A stretch of DNA of 64,000 nt from Cinclus cinclus (Eukaryota; Chordata; Aves; Passeriformes; Cinclidae): NCBI RefSeq assembly GCF_963662255.1, contig NC_085046.1, positions 135,079,392 to 135,143,391 of the forward strand, read 5' to 3'. Positions 37,319-51,000 of the stretch are shown piece after piece (position 1 is the first letter of the stretch; each line of letters opens with the position of its first letter). Both the position numbers and the translations under genes were made by a program. Below the pieces are notes generated by a model, which was not told the DNA's origin, searched no databases, and saw nothing but the letters and a program-made list of their open reading frames with translations.

Positions 37319-39383
37319 TGTCCTTCCTTCCTCTACGGCATGAACTTATTAATGAATTTTGATGAACTGTGTTTTTAGAAATTTCTGCTGATTAAAAACA
37401 AATGAGAAACTATTACATAAATCATATTACTTTATATTAATGCATATGTTTAAATTATCTGTTACTCATTATATTTGGCTTTTGGTTTTAATACATTAAC
37501 ACTATGTTTCTAAATAAGGATATGCAGAGATCTAGTAACATTCATATTATGAAATGTCATTTATATCTCAGGGAAAATCATGTTTTGGTAGTTTCACACA
37601 GTTGATAATTTGAAGATAGGCTACACATTTTGGGTGGTTGTCTTTTCTAATTTCAGTCTGAAGTAAATAAGCTAACCATCAGAGATGTTTATAATTTTGC
37701 AAAAAGAATATATGCATAGTCTAAAGCATACAGTGAAACGTATTATGCTATGAAAAATCTCTAAATTTAAACTTTTTTTAACTTTAGAAGGTAAGGAGAA
37801 ATACTAATAACAGTAAACTAAACTCGTTAAAGTTACATGTATACATAAAAGTGAATTATCCTGTCCTTTACTTATATATATTGTAAAAAAATAAATAGAG
37901 TTTTAGGTAGCTGGAAAGCTATCCTTTAGAATTAAGTATATCAGATGATGACAATGTCAAATATTATAGCTGCAACATTTAACAAGTATAATAATTTTGT
38001 GACCAATGCTAGTATTTGCAATGAGGCTAGTGATAAAATATAACCATGTCTTTATGCACAGTGACAGCTTACTCTTAGAATATACATTAAATATTTATTT
38101 TACACTGGAAATTATATAGTTTGACTATTGTCTTTTTTTTTTTGTAGTTTCCTATCCATCAGAACAATGTGTTTGAAATTGTTATTCCTCTTCTATAGAT
38201 CATCCATTAAATGGAAGAGGCAAATGGAACATTCCATTATTCACAATCCACATACTGAATTTTTAGGAGATGGACTTGCTTGTCACTTTTCAAAATAAAG
38301 AAATTTCCCCTGTTTTTTACGACAACATGCTTTGCATAAGTATAAGGTATTTCTATCCAAGAAGCTCAACTGAATAATTTCATAAAGTACAAGGAAGGGG
38401 AAAGCAAAATTATACCTCTGTCATCGCTTAACCCCAGCAGGCAACTAAGCATTGGACAGATGCCTGCTCATCCAAGGTTTTTTGAGAGAGCTAGTATTCT
38501 TTTCTAGAACAGAAACCTGACATAATGTAGCCTGGTATCTAAAATTTTTTTGCTGTTATCATTATAGGTCCCCTAGCTATGTGTTGACTTGACAATGCAG
38601 GAGGTCATCTTGTCTGGACTTCTTGGTCTGAGCACATTTTGGTTTGTTTAGCTGTAACAGCTAATGTCCATGTGGATTTTATCTATTTGTTTTCTTAAAA
38701 TGGTATTACTTTTTGTTGTAGTACTTACTAGAAATAATTCGCATATAGGTAGGAGTAACAGCCACTGTATGTAGAATGAACTCAGAAAGCTCATTCAATA
38801 TATAACAAGAAAATAATTTTATGATACCTGAGGCATCAAGGCTTTCATCAATTCACCAATCAATGGTGAATTATGAATTCAAAATCAAATTAATAAAAAG
38901 ACCTCTCAGTTTTGTGTGTAACACAAAAGATACATAACCAGCACCTAACTCATATTCAACACATTATGCCTAACAAAGTAAAAAATAAAATTAGTTATGG
39001 TCTAGTGCAGGCAGAGAACAAAGCATGTCAGAAGAAAAAATAGGACCTCAAGTGAACATTAGGCTGAAGAGAAGGAAGCATGAATATCTTGCTAATCCTT
39101 GCAATGTGCAGAAGGAACACCCACAGTTCATCTCCCTGTGAAGGCTTCCAGCTGGTGACAGCTCATTGTTATGCTTCCCTGACATTCCAAGACAGAACCC
39201 CTCAGCCTTAGGACTTGAGAGAGCAGTTTAAACATAATGGCAAACATAGCATCAGAAGACAAGGAGAGTTGACAAATCACCTCCAGTTTTAGTTGTATAA
39301 CAACTTTTAATGTAACCTTATTAGGGAGATACATATTGACCAACTTATTTTCTAAGTGAGCATTAGCATCTCTGTACCTGACC

Positions 39384-39399
39384 TAATAATAATAATAAT
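39384..39399 (+). repeat. (AAT)n trinucleotide microsatellite
   Basis: Five consecutive AAT-type units flanked by unique sequence. Confidence 0.8.
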
Positions 39400-40662
39400 G
39401 TGTTTTAGTTATGCCATAAAATTTTGATTAGACTAGGAATGCATTCTTGGCATCTCTTGTTTGTAATCTCTTCTCTGCTTGTCCCTCACAATATTTTGAC
39501 CATACCATGTTTTTAGAAAATACTCATAATCTGAGAGCAATAGGGAGCTAGATGGTGTTGGTCCAAATCTGGGGAGTCCTTAAAAGAAAAGCATTTCATT
39601 TCTAAGAATGTCTATTATCTAGCTCTCTTAATTTTTCTGAGGATCTGAAATTTAATATTCACAACATGTCACTTAATTATATTATTAATATCATAGGCTT
39701 TTAGACCTATTTTATAATCACCTATTCAACCCATGTAACTGCCACATGGAAGGAAGTACCCTCTAGGAAACAAGAATGAATGATAACAATAAAAAGAAGT
39801 ATTTCCTTGAGGCTAGAGAAGACAAAAGAGCTATCAGCTTCAGACCAAAGCAGCTCCAGACCTGCTATAACAAACTGATGAAGGATCTTGTCAGCCAGTC
39901 AGACTACTGCTGGGAAAGAAACCTTTCCTGTCTAGGCAGCTGTACCCTTTGATTCAAAAAAACAGGGAAAAAATTGCTTCTGTTTGATAAGAAAAACATT
40001 ATGTATTTAAGATGCTCCATCTAATCACGGAAGAAAATGTAAAAGAAGTCTGAAAATATTATTGTTCAAGGAACTAGTGGTACAATAGTTTTCAAGTGCC
40101 AATAGAAGTCTCTCTTTAGGGGTTCTGGAATGAATGTGCTTTTCCCAGGTGACAGATGTAACAAAACACAAGATGAGTGTGAAAAAAAATCCCATTACTA
40201 AAGGGAATAGATTCTTTAAAAAGGTACTTCAATGCTACTTTTTTTTTTAGTTTGTATACTGTCACTTTATCTCTTGCTTTTGGGGTGATGTAAGTGGATA
40301 AAACCTTTCCATTCCAAACCTTTCTAGTCAAGGTGTTTTCATATCCTGACATAAGCTATTGAGCTATTCACAGGTCATGAAACAGGGTGACATGGCTGAT
40401 AACACTCAACAAGACCAGCTGTAATTCAAAAGCTCATACTAAATGAAAGAGAAAAAAATATTCTCTTCTCAAAACCTATATTAAATTGCTGTTTGTAGAA
40501 TTGGTTTAATGCTTCTTAAGAATCCTTACAGTAAAAATCACATAAATTACCATAAATAAACTGTCCCTATTCAGATTTACTAATTGGTTCAGAATTTAAT
40601 TAATTTAGATTCAAACATCAAGCTAAAAAGACAAACAGCCTTTTCTGTGTTGATTTCTCAGA

Positions 40663-41281
40663 TGTAATGAGTTGAACTTGGCTGGCTGACAGGTGTCCTC
40701 CAAGCTACTCCCTCAGTCTTCATCAAGAGAACACAGGGAGAAAATAAGATGAGAAACTCATGGGTCAGGATAAGGACAGGGAGATTGCTCACTGATTACT
40801 GTCATGCACAAAACAGACTCAACTTCGGAAATTAATTTAATTTATTGGCAATTAAAATGAGAAAAGGATAGTGAAAAATCCCCAAAAACCCGCTTCTCTC
40901 CATCCCTCCCTTCTTTTCAGGCTCAGTTTCACTCCTTACTCTTTTGCCTCTTCCCACCAAGCGTTGCACAGGGGTGGGAAATGGGAGCTATGGTCACTTC
41001 ATGATGTGTTGTCTCTGTTGCTCATGCTTTTGTCCTTCTCTAGCATGGGGTCCCACCCACAGGAGACAGTCCTTCACATAATGTTAAAATATTCATTTTG
41101 CTCCCTCACAGTTTTTCTACTCTCTCACAGCTGTTGCACTGTTTTTTAGAGGTTACGACAAAGGTGCTACCAGCTTCGTTGATTGACTCAGTGGGTCCAT
41201 TTTGGATTTGGCTCTGTCCAGTATGGGGGCAGGTCATGGTGTCTTCTCACAGAAGCCATCCCTGAAGCCCTACTTAAGTAA
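40663..41281 (-). mobile_element. Solitary avian ERV LTR, minus strand, internally deleted
   Basis: In reverse orientation this shares a string of blocks with the LTR at 55967-56953: the 3' end (GTCAGCCAGCCAAG), TGACAGTAATCAGTGAGC, GAAAAGAAGGGAGGG, ACATCATGAAGTGACCA, GGACTGTCTCCTGTGG, and near its start TTCAGGGATGGC. On the minus strand AATAAA lies at 40846-40841. It is about 620 bp against about 990 bp for the other copy, the difference falling mainly at 41085-41190, where the internal GC-rich repeats are missing or degraded. No retroviral frame is attached. Borders are approximate, especially the right one. Confidence 0.75.
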
Positions 41282-41754
41282 GTATTTTATGTCTAAGTTA
41301 TGTCCCATATAGATTGAAATGGTTAATTCAAATTTTCTTATTGAGCAGGAAATATATATATATATATTTATTATGCAGACATACTTCACTAGTACCTATT
41401 TCTTTTACAATTCCCTAAGTAATTATTAAGCAAAAACTGTTTTTATTTATTTTGCTTGTTTGTTTTTTTAATTTCTCTTATCCTGCCTTGTGAAGAATTT
41501 TGCCTTGGCAGGTGTCACAAGTCATTTGTGAGCTCAAGGATCAAAGACCACCACTGGTGACACCTTGGTGTTTTCTGTACATGACTCACTAAAGGTGAAG
41601 AATCAGAGGAGGAGGAGCACAGAGATAATGCTCAGGGGAGCTGGACTGGAGATCAAAAAAGCAACAGCTGAAGAGGAGGTAGAACTCGTGAGGGATGTGA
41701 AGTGCAACTTTCTGGAAGTAGGTTGAAGAAGGGAACGGCAAGGTTGGGAAAAAT
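41282..41754. other. Non-coding segment between LTR and CR1
   Basis: It includes an AT dinucleotide repeat at 41352-41367. From about 41590 a purine-rich, less AT-rich segment leads into the CR1. It may be a diverged 5' extension of that CR1, but the match is too weak to call. Confidence 0.4.
41352..41367. repeat. (AT)8 microsatellite
   Basis: An alternating AT dinucleotide run of 16 bp. Confidence 0.85.
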
Positions 41755-42075
41755 GGTCAAGAGGGAAGCTAAGGGAGATCCTGCTGTATTCTATTACCAG
41801 ATGGGAAGCTGAAGTGTAGATGAAACTGGGCTCCTCTCAGAGGCCTACAGTTGTATGAGAGAAGGCAATGAGTGCAAGAGACAAAATTAGAAATTATGAT
41901 TATCCATGAAAAACCTTACCATCAGGGTGACCAAACACTCCAAGGAACTGCACAGAAAGGCTGTGAAATCTCAGTCATTGGAGACAATAAAAACACGTGT
42001 AAAATCATCTTAAGTGGACCTGCTTATAGACAGGCATTACAGATTATGACTTCATGAGGTCCATTCCAAATTGTT
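41755..42075 (+). mobile_element. CR1 LINE fragment, diverged
   Basis: Plus-strand CR1 of an apparently older subfamily, recognised from AGATCCTGCTGTATTCTA, CAATGAGTGCAAGAGACAAA, CACAGAAAGGCTGTGAAATC, TCAGTCATTGGAGACAATAA and the end GGTCCATTCCAAATTG. The terminal 8-bp tail repeats are eroded. No frame is intact; the 61-codon frame at 41872-42057 is a chance frame within it. Confidence 0.75.
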
Positions 42076-45000
42076 TTATTAAATTAAATAATAGAATTAA
42101 ATTGAAATTGTACAGAACTGTGATTTTGTGACTGTAAAAAAAATACCCCTCCCAATTTAGACTCTGTATTGGTAATACTACATCTCAAAATTCAACAATA
42201 ACTTGAGGTAGGGACATATTAGGCAGGTTATCGCTTGAAATTTCTTGTAATTCATGCTTTTTATATTTGAGCTCATGTATGTATACATTTTTCTTTGTTA
42301 CTAAAAATTTAATTGAAGTTAAGGCTTCTTTAAACTGAATATAGTAAAGAAGTAAACTGTTGCTCTCTAATTAAATTATTCCAATTAAATTAATCTAAGC
42401 CTTTTTATCCCCAGTAAGTGCAGTCACTCAACAGAGAAAAGACTTGTAGTCACAAAGATGGCCAATATTCACATACGTCTGTCTCCTGTTGTTGAAAATG
42501 TGATTTTAAACACTATACTGAACATGTTACTTCCGCCTTATTTACAGAACTGCTGCCCAAACTCTTACCTACTTGATCGACAGGGAACTTTACACTTTAC
42601 ACTTTACTTTACTTTCATGTCCCAGTAGAGGCAGGAACAAATCTTTCTGTCATTGCCTCTACCATTTTATTGTGAGATTTTTGTCACTGTGTCAGGTCTT
42701 GCATCTCTGTTTTCCTGTTTTGACTTCATCTTGACAAGTCATTTTTCATATCCTGTTGCTGGATATCCAGCCTTGAACCACTGAGGGATCTTTCTTCCTG
42801 GAGGTACATAAGCACTGCACTGGCATCCTCTAGAGAACCTTGTCACTCCTGCGCTTGGTCATTCTGATTGATGACTACAGGTTGCAACTGTCATCATAAA
42901 ACTCTTGTTTGCAATTAGGAAATAAAATAACCTTCATTCTGACCTGAATTAGGTAGTAATGCATTATGTTTAAGCTGCTTATCTTTTATGGTTACTTATT
43001 AGATGGAAGTTCAGCACAATCCTTACAGTTTTGTTTATTCCTCATTTGTCCTTTGCACAGTCATTGAAAATAAGAACTTGGACTGCTGGAAGTGTTCTAT
43101 TCATTAGAAGCTTTGGGTTTTTTGCTTGTTTTCATTTCAGTCCTTATTTATCTGGGCTTTTGATTGCAAACTTTGAGAACAATTGAGTATTTGTTTTATT
43201 ATTCTTACATGACTTTCTGACTTCAGTCTTTTTGCAGTGTGATACTTTTGAAATAGCAAGCTGTCACTTGCAATTGAGTAGAACTTTGATACAAGGAGCA
43301 CAACATGGATTTCTCTGGAAATATGCTTAAATTATTTTCTCCATAGTTATACTGCTGTCTACCACAATTCTTGTGTTTCACATTCACAAAGTTGGTTTGG
43401 GTCAAGAACTTTTTAATTACTTCAATCTAATGGTTGTTGTTATGAATCTTTTCATTAAAGATTCTTTAAAGAAAGACCAAACTAGTTTCCAGTATTTCAT
43501 TGCAGTTACACTGAACTGAGATATACAAAAAGTTGACAAATGCTGGATTTTAATAATTCTAGACAGAATATTTTATTTATTATATCCTAATGAGTTTGGG
43601 AATTCCTGGTACACTGTATTTTATCTCTTAAACACACAACCAAACCTTTTCAATTTCATAGTAAAATCAGACAACATAACTGTAAGGGCTTTAGTAATAT
43701 TTACATATAAGGATTTCTGAAGATAATCCATCAACATTAAATGAAAACTCAAAGATTCTCAGGTAATCAAATACTGAAATTGTTGTGATTTTAAAATCTA
43801 CAAATAATAATGATAAAAATAATACCTGAAATGGAAATTAGGTTGGGAAAAATATAGGCCTTAATCCTATTGCCAAGTGTAAGAGAATCAGTGGGAAGTT
43901 TGAGACCCAATTTCTGGAGCATTGTATGAAAACTTACAAATACTTTCACTGCAATTAAAAAGGGTCATTGACCTCAAGCTTGCAAAACTGAACTTTGTTG
44001 TTAAGTGAGCTTTAAATTAAGGACAAAAGAGGGAGAAGAATCTGTCAAACAGAACAGAAGAACTACATGATCTCCCAAATCAGAAGATAAGGAAACAGTG
44101 AGTGCATGAACTGTTCTTTGTTTCAGAACAAATAATATTATACAATGACTAGATGAAGAGAAAAAAAAAGAAATGTCATTATACCCTCATCTTATGTTAA
44201 CATTAATTATAACTTTGTGATAGTTTTGCATAGATGCATCATGTCTATGTAGACATAAAAACAACTGTATTATAAAGATGGCGTATATCCAAAAAGACTA
44301 AGAAAAATTATGGAATAGCTTTGGAAGTTCTTTCAGTTAATATCAAGAAAAGAAAAGAAAGATAGAACTGAGGGAAATTTTTCCTCCAACCAACCAGAAA
44401 TTAGCAGTTTCCAATGCAGCTGATTGATTAGCTGCTAACAGAGTCCAGTAAACCAAGCTATGTTTCTGAATAGATGCAGTTCTCTTATTCATGGAGACAA
44501 TTATTAGAATGTAAATGTAAATTTATATTCTAATGTAAATTAGCACAGTGAAATAAAAATGATTTTAAAAGCAATTTTTTTCATTCAGTACATTTTTGTA
44601 TAATGCTAGGAAAGATTATGGTTTATTACTGTAGAAATTAACTTTTTAAAGAAATAATACTATGTTCCCCTGAGAATCATGAGTTAATGGCTTTAATTGG
44701 AAGAAAATTAGCTATTCAAAAGGAAACCATAATTGAGGTTAAACAGGCTAGAAAACCTTTAACACAATCTATATAAAAATCAACTTTATTCTGACAGTGA
44801 TAGCTTTCTGCACCAAAGTGAAACTTAGTCTCAAAAGGTTTAAGCTTTTCAGAGGGATTTTTTCATGTTTGATTAAACTCAATTTACATTATTTACTCCA
44901 ATTTTATATGTGTGTGCATGTATATGTGTGTCTACACATCTTAATATGTTCATCATGATAGCAATAGAGAATTCTCATTTTAAGCAGGGTTTTGTTAATT

Positions 45001-48000
45001 AACTTGCCCTCAAATGGGTTAAAAATGAACAATGAGTTTCACTTCAGTGACACAATCCAAATTAGTCACAGAAGACATCCAGAGTGAGTCATCTGCTTTA
45101 AATATTTTCAGTCTATCTCTCACTGCAATAATTTGGCATTCACTCAGAAGTTTAGGAGAAAAATATATACTATTTCACTACGATCATCTTTGTTGCACTT
45201 CTTAACAACTAGTTATGTTTCTATAGATCATGAAAGTGTCACTTTATAGGTATTTTTAATTGGCTATTTTTCTCTTAATATTTTTATTTTGTTATTAGCT
45301 GAGGAAGGATCCACCATTGAAATCTTGATGACTTTTTAAACTACGTTAACATATCTCTTGAGATATTAGTGCCGGATCCATGGTATCAATATATGTATTT
45401 GGGACAGATGTTTTTTTCCAGCTGCAGAAACATGCTTTCAGGGTGAAAAGTCTAGCCAGACAAAACAGTTTTTTCAAGGTCACTTGTGTATTATAGAATT
45501 TGGCACTTTGTGGCTCAATGCTTGACCACTGTGAGTGATACTGATAAAGCCTTATACAGGGTGTCCTTTGTGTATGGAAGATTTTCCTGGATTAGTTTTA
45601 TTTCTGTATATTTTCTAGCTAATTATCACTTCATTTAGGTACAGCAAACAAATGGAAAATGAGATTTTTCAAACACTCTCAGACCCACATATATAAGGCT
45701 GATTCTATTTAGAGCAATCTGACATCTTTTTATAATCTTCATTTATGACAAAAGCTGATTTTTTTCTTTATTTTTGACAGCCAAATCTTGCTACAGAGAG
45801 GTGATTCTTTGTACAGCTACTAAAATTAAGTAGAAACTATCGTTTCATTGGAAAAGATGCTGTTCATATAGTTATCTTCATTTGCTGAGTGTATATCCTG
45901 AAGATGTGGTTATAATATTGAGTTAAGCAAACTGCTGAATATCCACCATGACGACTGATTCAAATTCTGGTTTAATGGAGATTGGCATTTTGAATTCCTC
46001 AGATTTGCTATATTGGGTAGATGATAAAATATTAAAAAAAAAAATTTGAACACTCTATCATCAAACTGTGCTACTTGCTGTGGTGTAAACATCAAATATT
46101 TCAGTAAAACCTGATGCCTTGAAAATAGGCAATTGCTGTCTGAATTGATCTGGAAAACACAGGTGTCTTCAGCTGCAGTTTATCTCGATGTTTTCATTAA
46201 ACTGTAGACACCATAACTCTCTATGAGAGCACATTTCTGATGTCGTGCAAAATCAGTGGTAGAGCCCTTAATAATTTCAATGGGAACATGACATTCCCTG
46301 TGGTGCCATGGTCACTCCCAAGGCCAGATCCCCTCTGGAGAAGGAAGGGTGATCTCAATGCTCCACACGTTACTTTCTAAGTAAGGCCTTCACATGGTCT
46401 TAAATTTAACTGGAGTGCTGTTTTCTTTCTCTCAGCACATTCAAAACTAAGTTGGGATGCGTTTGCTGGTGTTTGTAGTGCACAGTGAGAAGAGGTTTAT
46501 CAGCTTTTGGTGTCCAAGTGGCACAGGTCTGAGTTTACTTGAAGAAGGTTGTGCAGTACTGACAGGAGGTTGTCGTGTTCATCCACCGGAGTGAGGGCAC
46601 TTGGGGTGAGAAGCTCAGCTCTTCAGAAACCTGTGCCTGTTTTCACTAATTGGAGTTCCTCAGGTCAGCTCTCATGGGTGTTTGTGGTTTCAGTGCTCCC
46701 CCATGCCTCCTGTTTCATTTTGGCTGCAGGATTGTTTGAAAGGAGTCTGGAATGTGCTTTTGGGAAATTGGAAGCTCATTGTCTTGTAAGTAGGTTAAAG
46801 ATGGCTGTTACCTTTCCTGGGTCGTAAGTACTGAGAACATCTCTGACAGAAAGATGTGCCTGTCTGGGGGCTGAAGGAATAAAGTTTCTATGATGAAGAT
46901 ACTTTCTTTTAAATTTTGTTCACTGGGGCAAATGACCTTTCAGTTATGCATTCTTATGTATTATTTTTTTTTTACCCTGGATATCTAACTTCCTTAGGTA
47001 TTACTTTCTTATAATTGATGTGATTTCCTGTGCATCTTTTGTGACTATCTTATGAGAATTTCAGAGATAATTTAAGGGAAATAATCACTAGGCCTTAGAG
47101 AATATTCCACAGATTATTTTGAGCTCACGGGATTTTGTATATAATATGCTTTTATTTAAAATAAAATAAGTTTTTATTTAAAAAGTTTTAAGTGTGAGAA
47201 TAATTTTCTGATTTGAATACATTTATGTCTCATACTACTATATTTAAACCTTCATCTCTTAATGCAGCTCTTAGGAGAATATACTTCAGAAACCATGATC
47301 ATATTCAATATTTTTAAAAGAAGCTTCTAGAAAAAAAATCACAATTTTTATGGAACAAATATTCATTTTTGCAAATGATTGTGTATGAAAATATGAAGCT
47401 GCAAAATGACTGATGACAACATTGAATTACTTACAACAGTGCACTTGACTGGGTAAAAAGGCCAACATTATCAATTCATATTATGTATTAAAAATATTTT
47501 GAATTGCTTTTTTTCCTTACTTTTAATTCTCACTGTGTATGTTGCTTGGTAACCTTGTAAAAGTTAGTTAAATGAAAGCTATTTTTAGTTCCCTGTGTAA
47601 GATCCCATGGTGAGAAATTTTTGGCAGAGTGATACACAAAGGACTACCACCAGAGGTATGAGACATGTTTTGCTATGACAAGGAACAGAAATTATTATTA
47701 AAAGACTATTAATGAAATCATTTCACCACTGCAAGGGAAGACAACATAGGTTCCAAAAAAGAGAGATCTTTCCCTTTTTCCTTTTTTTTCTTTACCACTA
47801 CTCTGTGCACTCGGGCCACCATTTTCCAAATCTCTCAGTAGTTTTCCAGAAGAGATTCAGTGTACATATTACATGGAAATATTTTATGGCACCTCACAAA
47901 CTAATTTCTCATGTACTTTAAAAAAAAAAATTTCATTTATTTATTCTACTTGATATGCATAAAACTATTTTCAGGTTTCTTGGAACGTAAATTCCTCCTT

Positions 48001-51000
48001 GAACCTGTATCACTTGATTTGAACCTGAAAAAGTAATTCCCAACATAGTCATATTTTCACATTATAATCTTAGCTTCTGTGTAGGTGATGGTGTTGAATG
48101 GGTCAAGTTTATCAGGATTACTCTGCACCCAACCTGACTACACAAAGATGACCATACCACTATGTGTCACTATGTGGCAGAAACCTGTTTGACCCTATCT
48201 CCCATTCTGGAACTTGTGGAAGGGATGGACATTAAAATTACCTCCAAGACCCCAGTAAATTAATGCCTGTGCTCTGTCTACTCTCCTCACTTGTGTTAAA
48301 TTTCTTAGAAATCTTTCACGCTGTTCAAATCTCTTACAAGATCAAATTTCTTTTCTCTCATCAGGCTGCTCCATGAGGCTTAAAGCAGTCTGCGAATCAT
48401 TGCAAGACAATCCTCAAGTGATACATATTGGTCTGGAATGAGACAAACTACAGATCTAGCTACAGGTAGTATATGAATTTCAGGTGATCTGAAATCCCAT
48501 TTCTATATTTCCTGTGCCATTCTTTTCCTCTTATGTTTACACTGAATTGTTGAAGCTCTCTTTTTTTTTTCTGCAATTTTTTTTTGCATTTGCAAATATG
48601 GCAAAGTAGTCTAAAAGAGTAAGACAGAGAATTGTGGTGGTTTAGCATGAAAAACGGAAGAACTAGGAATCACCTTAATGCTAGGAGACAGTCAGCTGAG
48701 AAAACACAAATTTTGGTTAGAACATTTAATTGGTCTTTACAAGTTTAATCTCCAATAAATTTGAATAACATGATTCATGCAAGTCATTAAAATAAAACAT
48801 GGGCAGAAATATGGTGCAAGGTAGTGTTATTATGGAGAGAGTTTAATTAGAAGTTGCAACCATAGGTTACACAAAGTTATTCTCAGTAATGACTCAGACT
48901 TTCTAATACTTGGCAGTATTTATTAAGATACTTTACAGCTGCTATTAGGAATAAATTGCTTCTTCCAGATTATTAAAATAGTTTACTGGTATAACAGTCC
49001 TGAGGACAGAAACAAACAAATAGATGGATATACAAACCCAATTAGCTTACAAAGCCTCGCTGCCAAGTTGCTGTGGTTTTACCACCAAGGCATGGATGAC
49101 CACATCACTATGTAAATGATCATAAATATTTAAGTAGGCTCTGAGAAACAGTTTACTACAGATTTGGATCCAGAGTCTTAGTGCACATGGTCTATGACTT
49201 TTTACTAAGAGTATAAAGAAATTTTAGTATGATTTTATAATTCTTTTACATGTCAGTGACTCAACAGTAGCATAAGAGAATCCTTTCTGTTCTGTGTCAA
49301 GACCCCTGGGCAAGATTTTCCAAACAAAGGACTGCTGGATTTAGCTTTTAATAGGAGATTAATTTATTGGCTTATTGGGTCAAAGTTCAACCTAAAATTC
49401 CTAAAAATTGAAGATATTTTCAGGTTTTTGAAAAAAAATACTTGTACATTTGACCTATTATCTTCTGCTTGTAGAGACAAACGTATCTATCATTAACCAG
49501 GAGGCTCAATCTGTTATATGCCAGAAAATAATCTCTAGGCCCATTTCTTCTGCTACCCCCTCACCCTCCTGCCCCTTACTGCCTGAATTTAATACTAAAA
49601 GGCCCAGTTCTTCTGCTTTGTCAATGACAGATTATGAAGGGATAGTTTCTCACTTTTCACCATTATTTTAAATAATTTGCTGGAAATATAAATTCTCCAT
49701 CTTTCTGTATGGGTACATAATTTTTAACTCTTGAATAACAACATCAACAGAGTTTTAGGGTGCCATGGCAATACATTTTCTTCTTGTATAGATTTACTTG
49801 TGTTTTCTGGACAAGCAGTGACCTTCTCATGTGTTTCCTACTCCTGAGAATGTGAAAGTTTAATATTGCTTCCATTTGGCATATATATGAGTAGTGATTT
49901 CTGGTTTCATTTTTCACATGGCATGCCAAATCTCCCTGAAATGCTACTCTGGCTGTTTTTACAGTTACTGGAATGCTGATATACTTACTGTGTTCAGCAC
50001 AGAGAGAATACTGTGTTCTTATATATATGTATACTGGCAATCTATAATGCTTTTCTGAGCATATAGCTGCAAGAAATCCACTATAGTGAAAAGTGTTTGC
50101 ATGTATTTATAAGTTTTTTAAGTTACCATTTATATAGTTTATAGTCATGCTGATGGAGTTTGATTGGCAATGTTTTTTTCTCATCATATTTTGATCACCT
50201 GTTCCTGGTTCCTTTTGTCAAAGTGTTCCTTACAGTTTGTGCACTGGATAGGTGAATTTTCTTTTGTTTTGTTTCATTTTTTTGATATTTCCTTTCTCTT
50301 ACATAATTTTAGAGTGCTAATGCAGTAGTGCAACAAGTATAACTTCAAACAAATTCTTCACAGCAGTAGAGGTTTTGTATCCCTGGAAAGGTTTTTTTCT
50401 TGCTGTGAATTCATCTATGTCATTCTTATCTGACACTCACCCATCTATTCAGTGATGTCTCATCATTCTCTGTACTAGCCAGAGAAAGGCAGAACGTTTC
50501 TTTAACTACACCTAATTAATTGGTCACAATGGATTTCTCTGAAAGTCCTCTTTCATTTTAATTGAAATATTGACTTTTGTGAAGAGCTCATTTTGGATAC
50601 TCAAGATCCCAGAAAGTCTTAAAAAAAAATCTCCAGACATGTATTAACTACAGTGCAGATACACTGGGTTTCCACATCAAAGATAAAGTGACTTATCCTG
50701 GATTTTCCATTATTTTTTGCTCTTAATTTTATGAGAGCTATTCAGGTACTGCATGCAGAAGACAAGACATGGGGATAAATATGCAAATGAGATTATACCA
50801 AAACATTTCTTTCCACTCCCATGTTTATTGTTTTCTTTTCTTACATTTATAAATATAAAATTGGAAGCTGAAGACAATTTGCAGTTTACCTACTGTGCAT
50901 GGAATAATATTCTGGAAAGCTCAATATCTTAAAAAATATGGTCCTTTCTGGGAGTTTGTGCAGTCACACTGAATGAGTCTAGATTATACCACCTCATCAG

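Larger units (their letters stand above)
32443..40662. other. Long AT-rich non-coding stretch
   Basis: No supported gene is seen. Tandem hairpins (36177), a 10-bp tandem repeat (37289), a T16 run and an ATA repeat are listed separately. An isolated GC-richer, CpG-containing patch lies at 35144-35170, and an exon-like stretch with overlapping stop and AATAAA lies at 38138-38302 (see findings). Confidence 0.4.
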
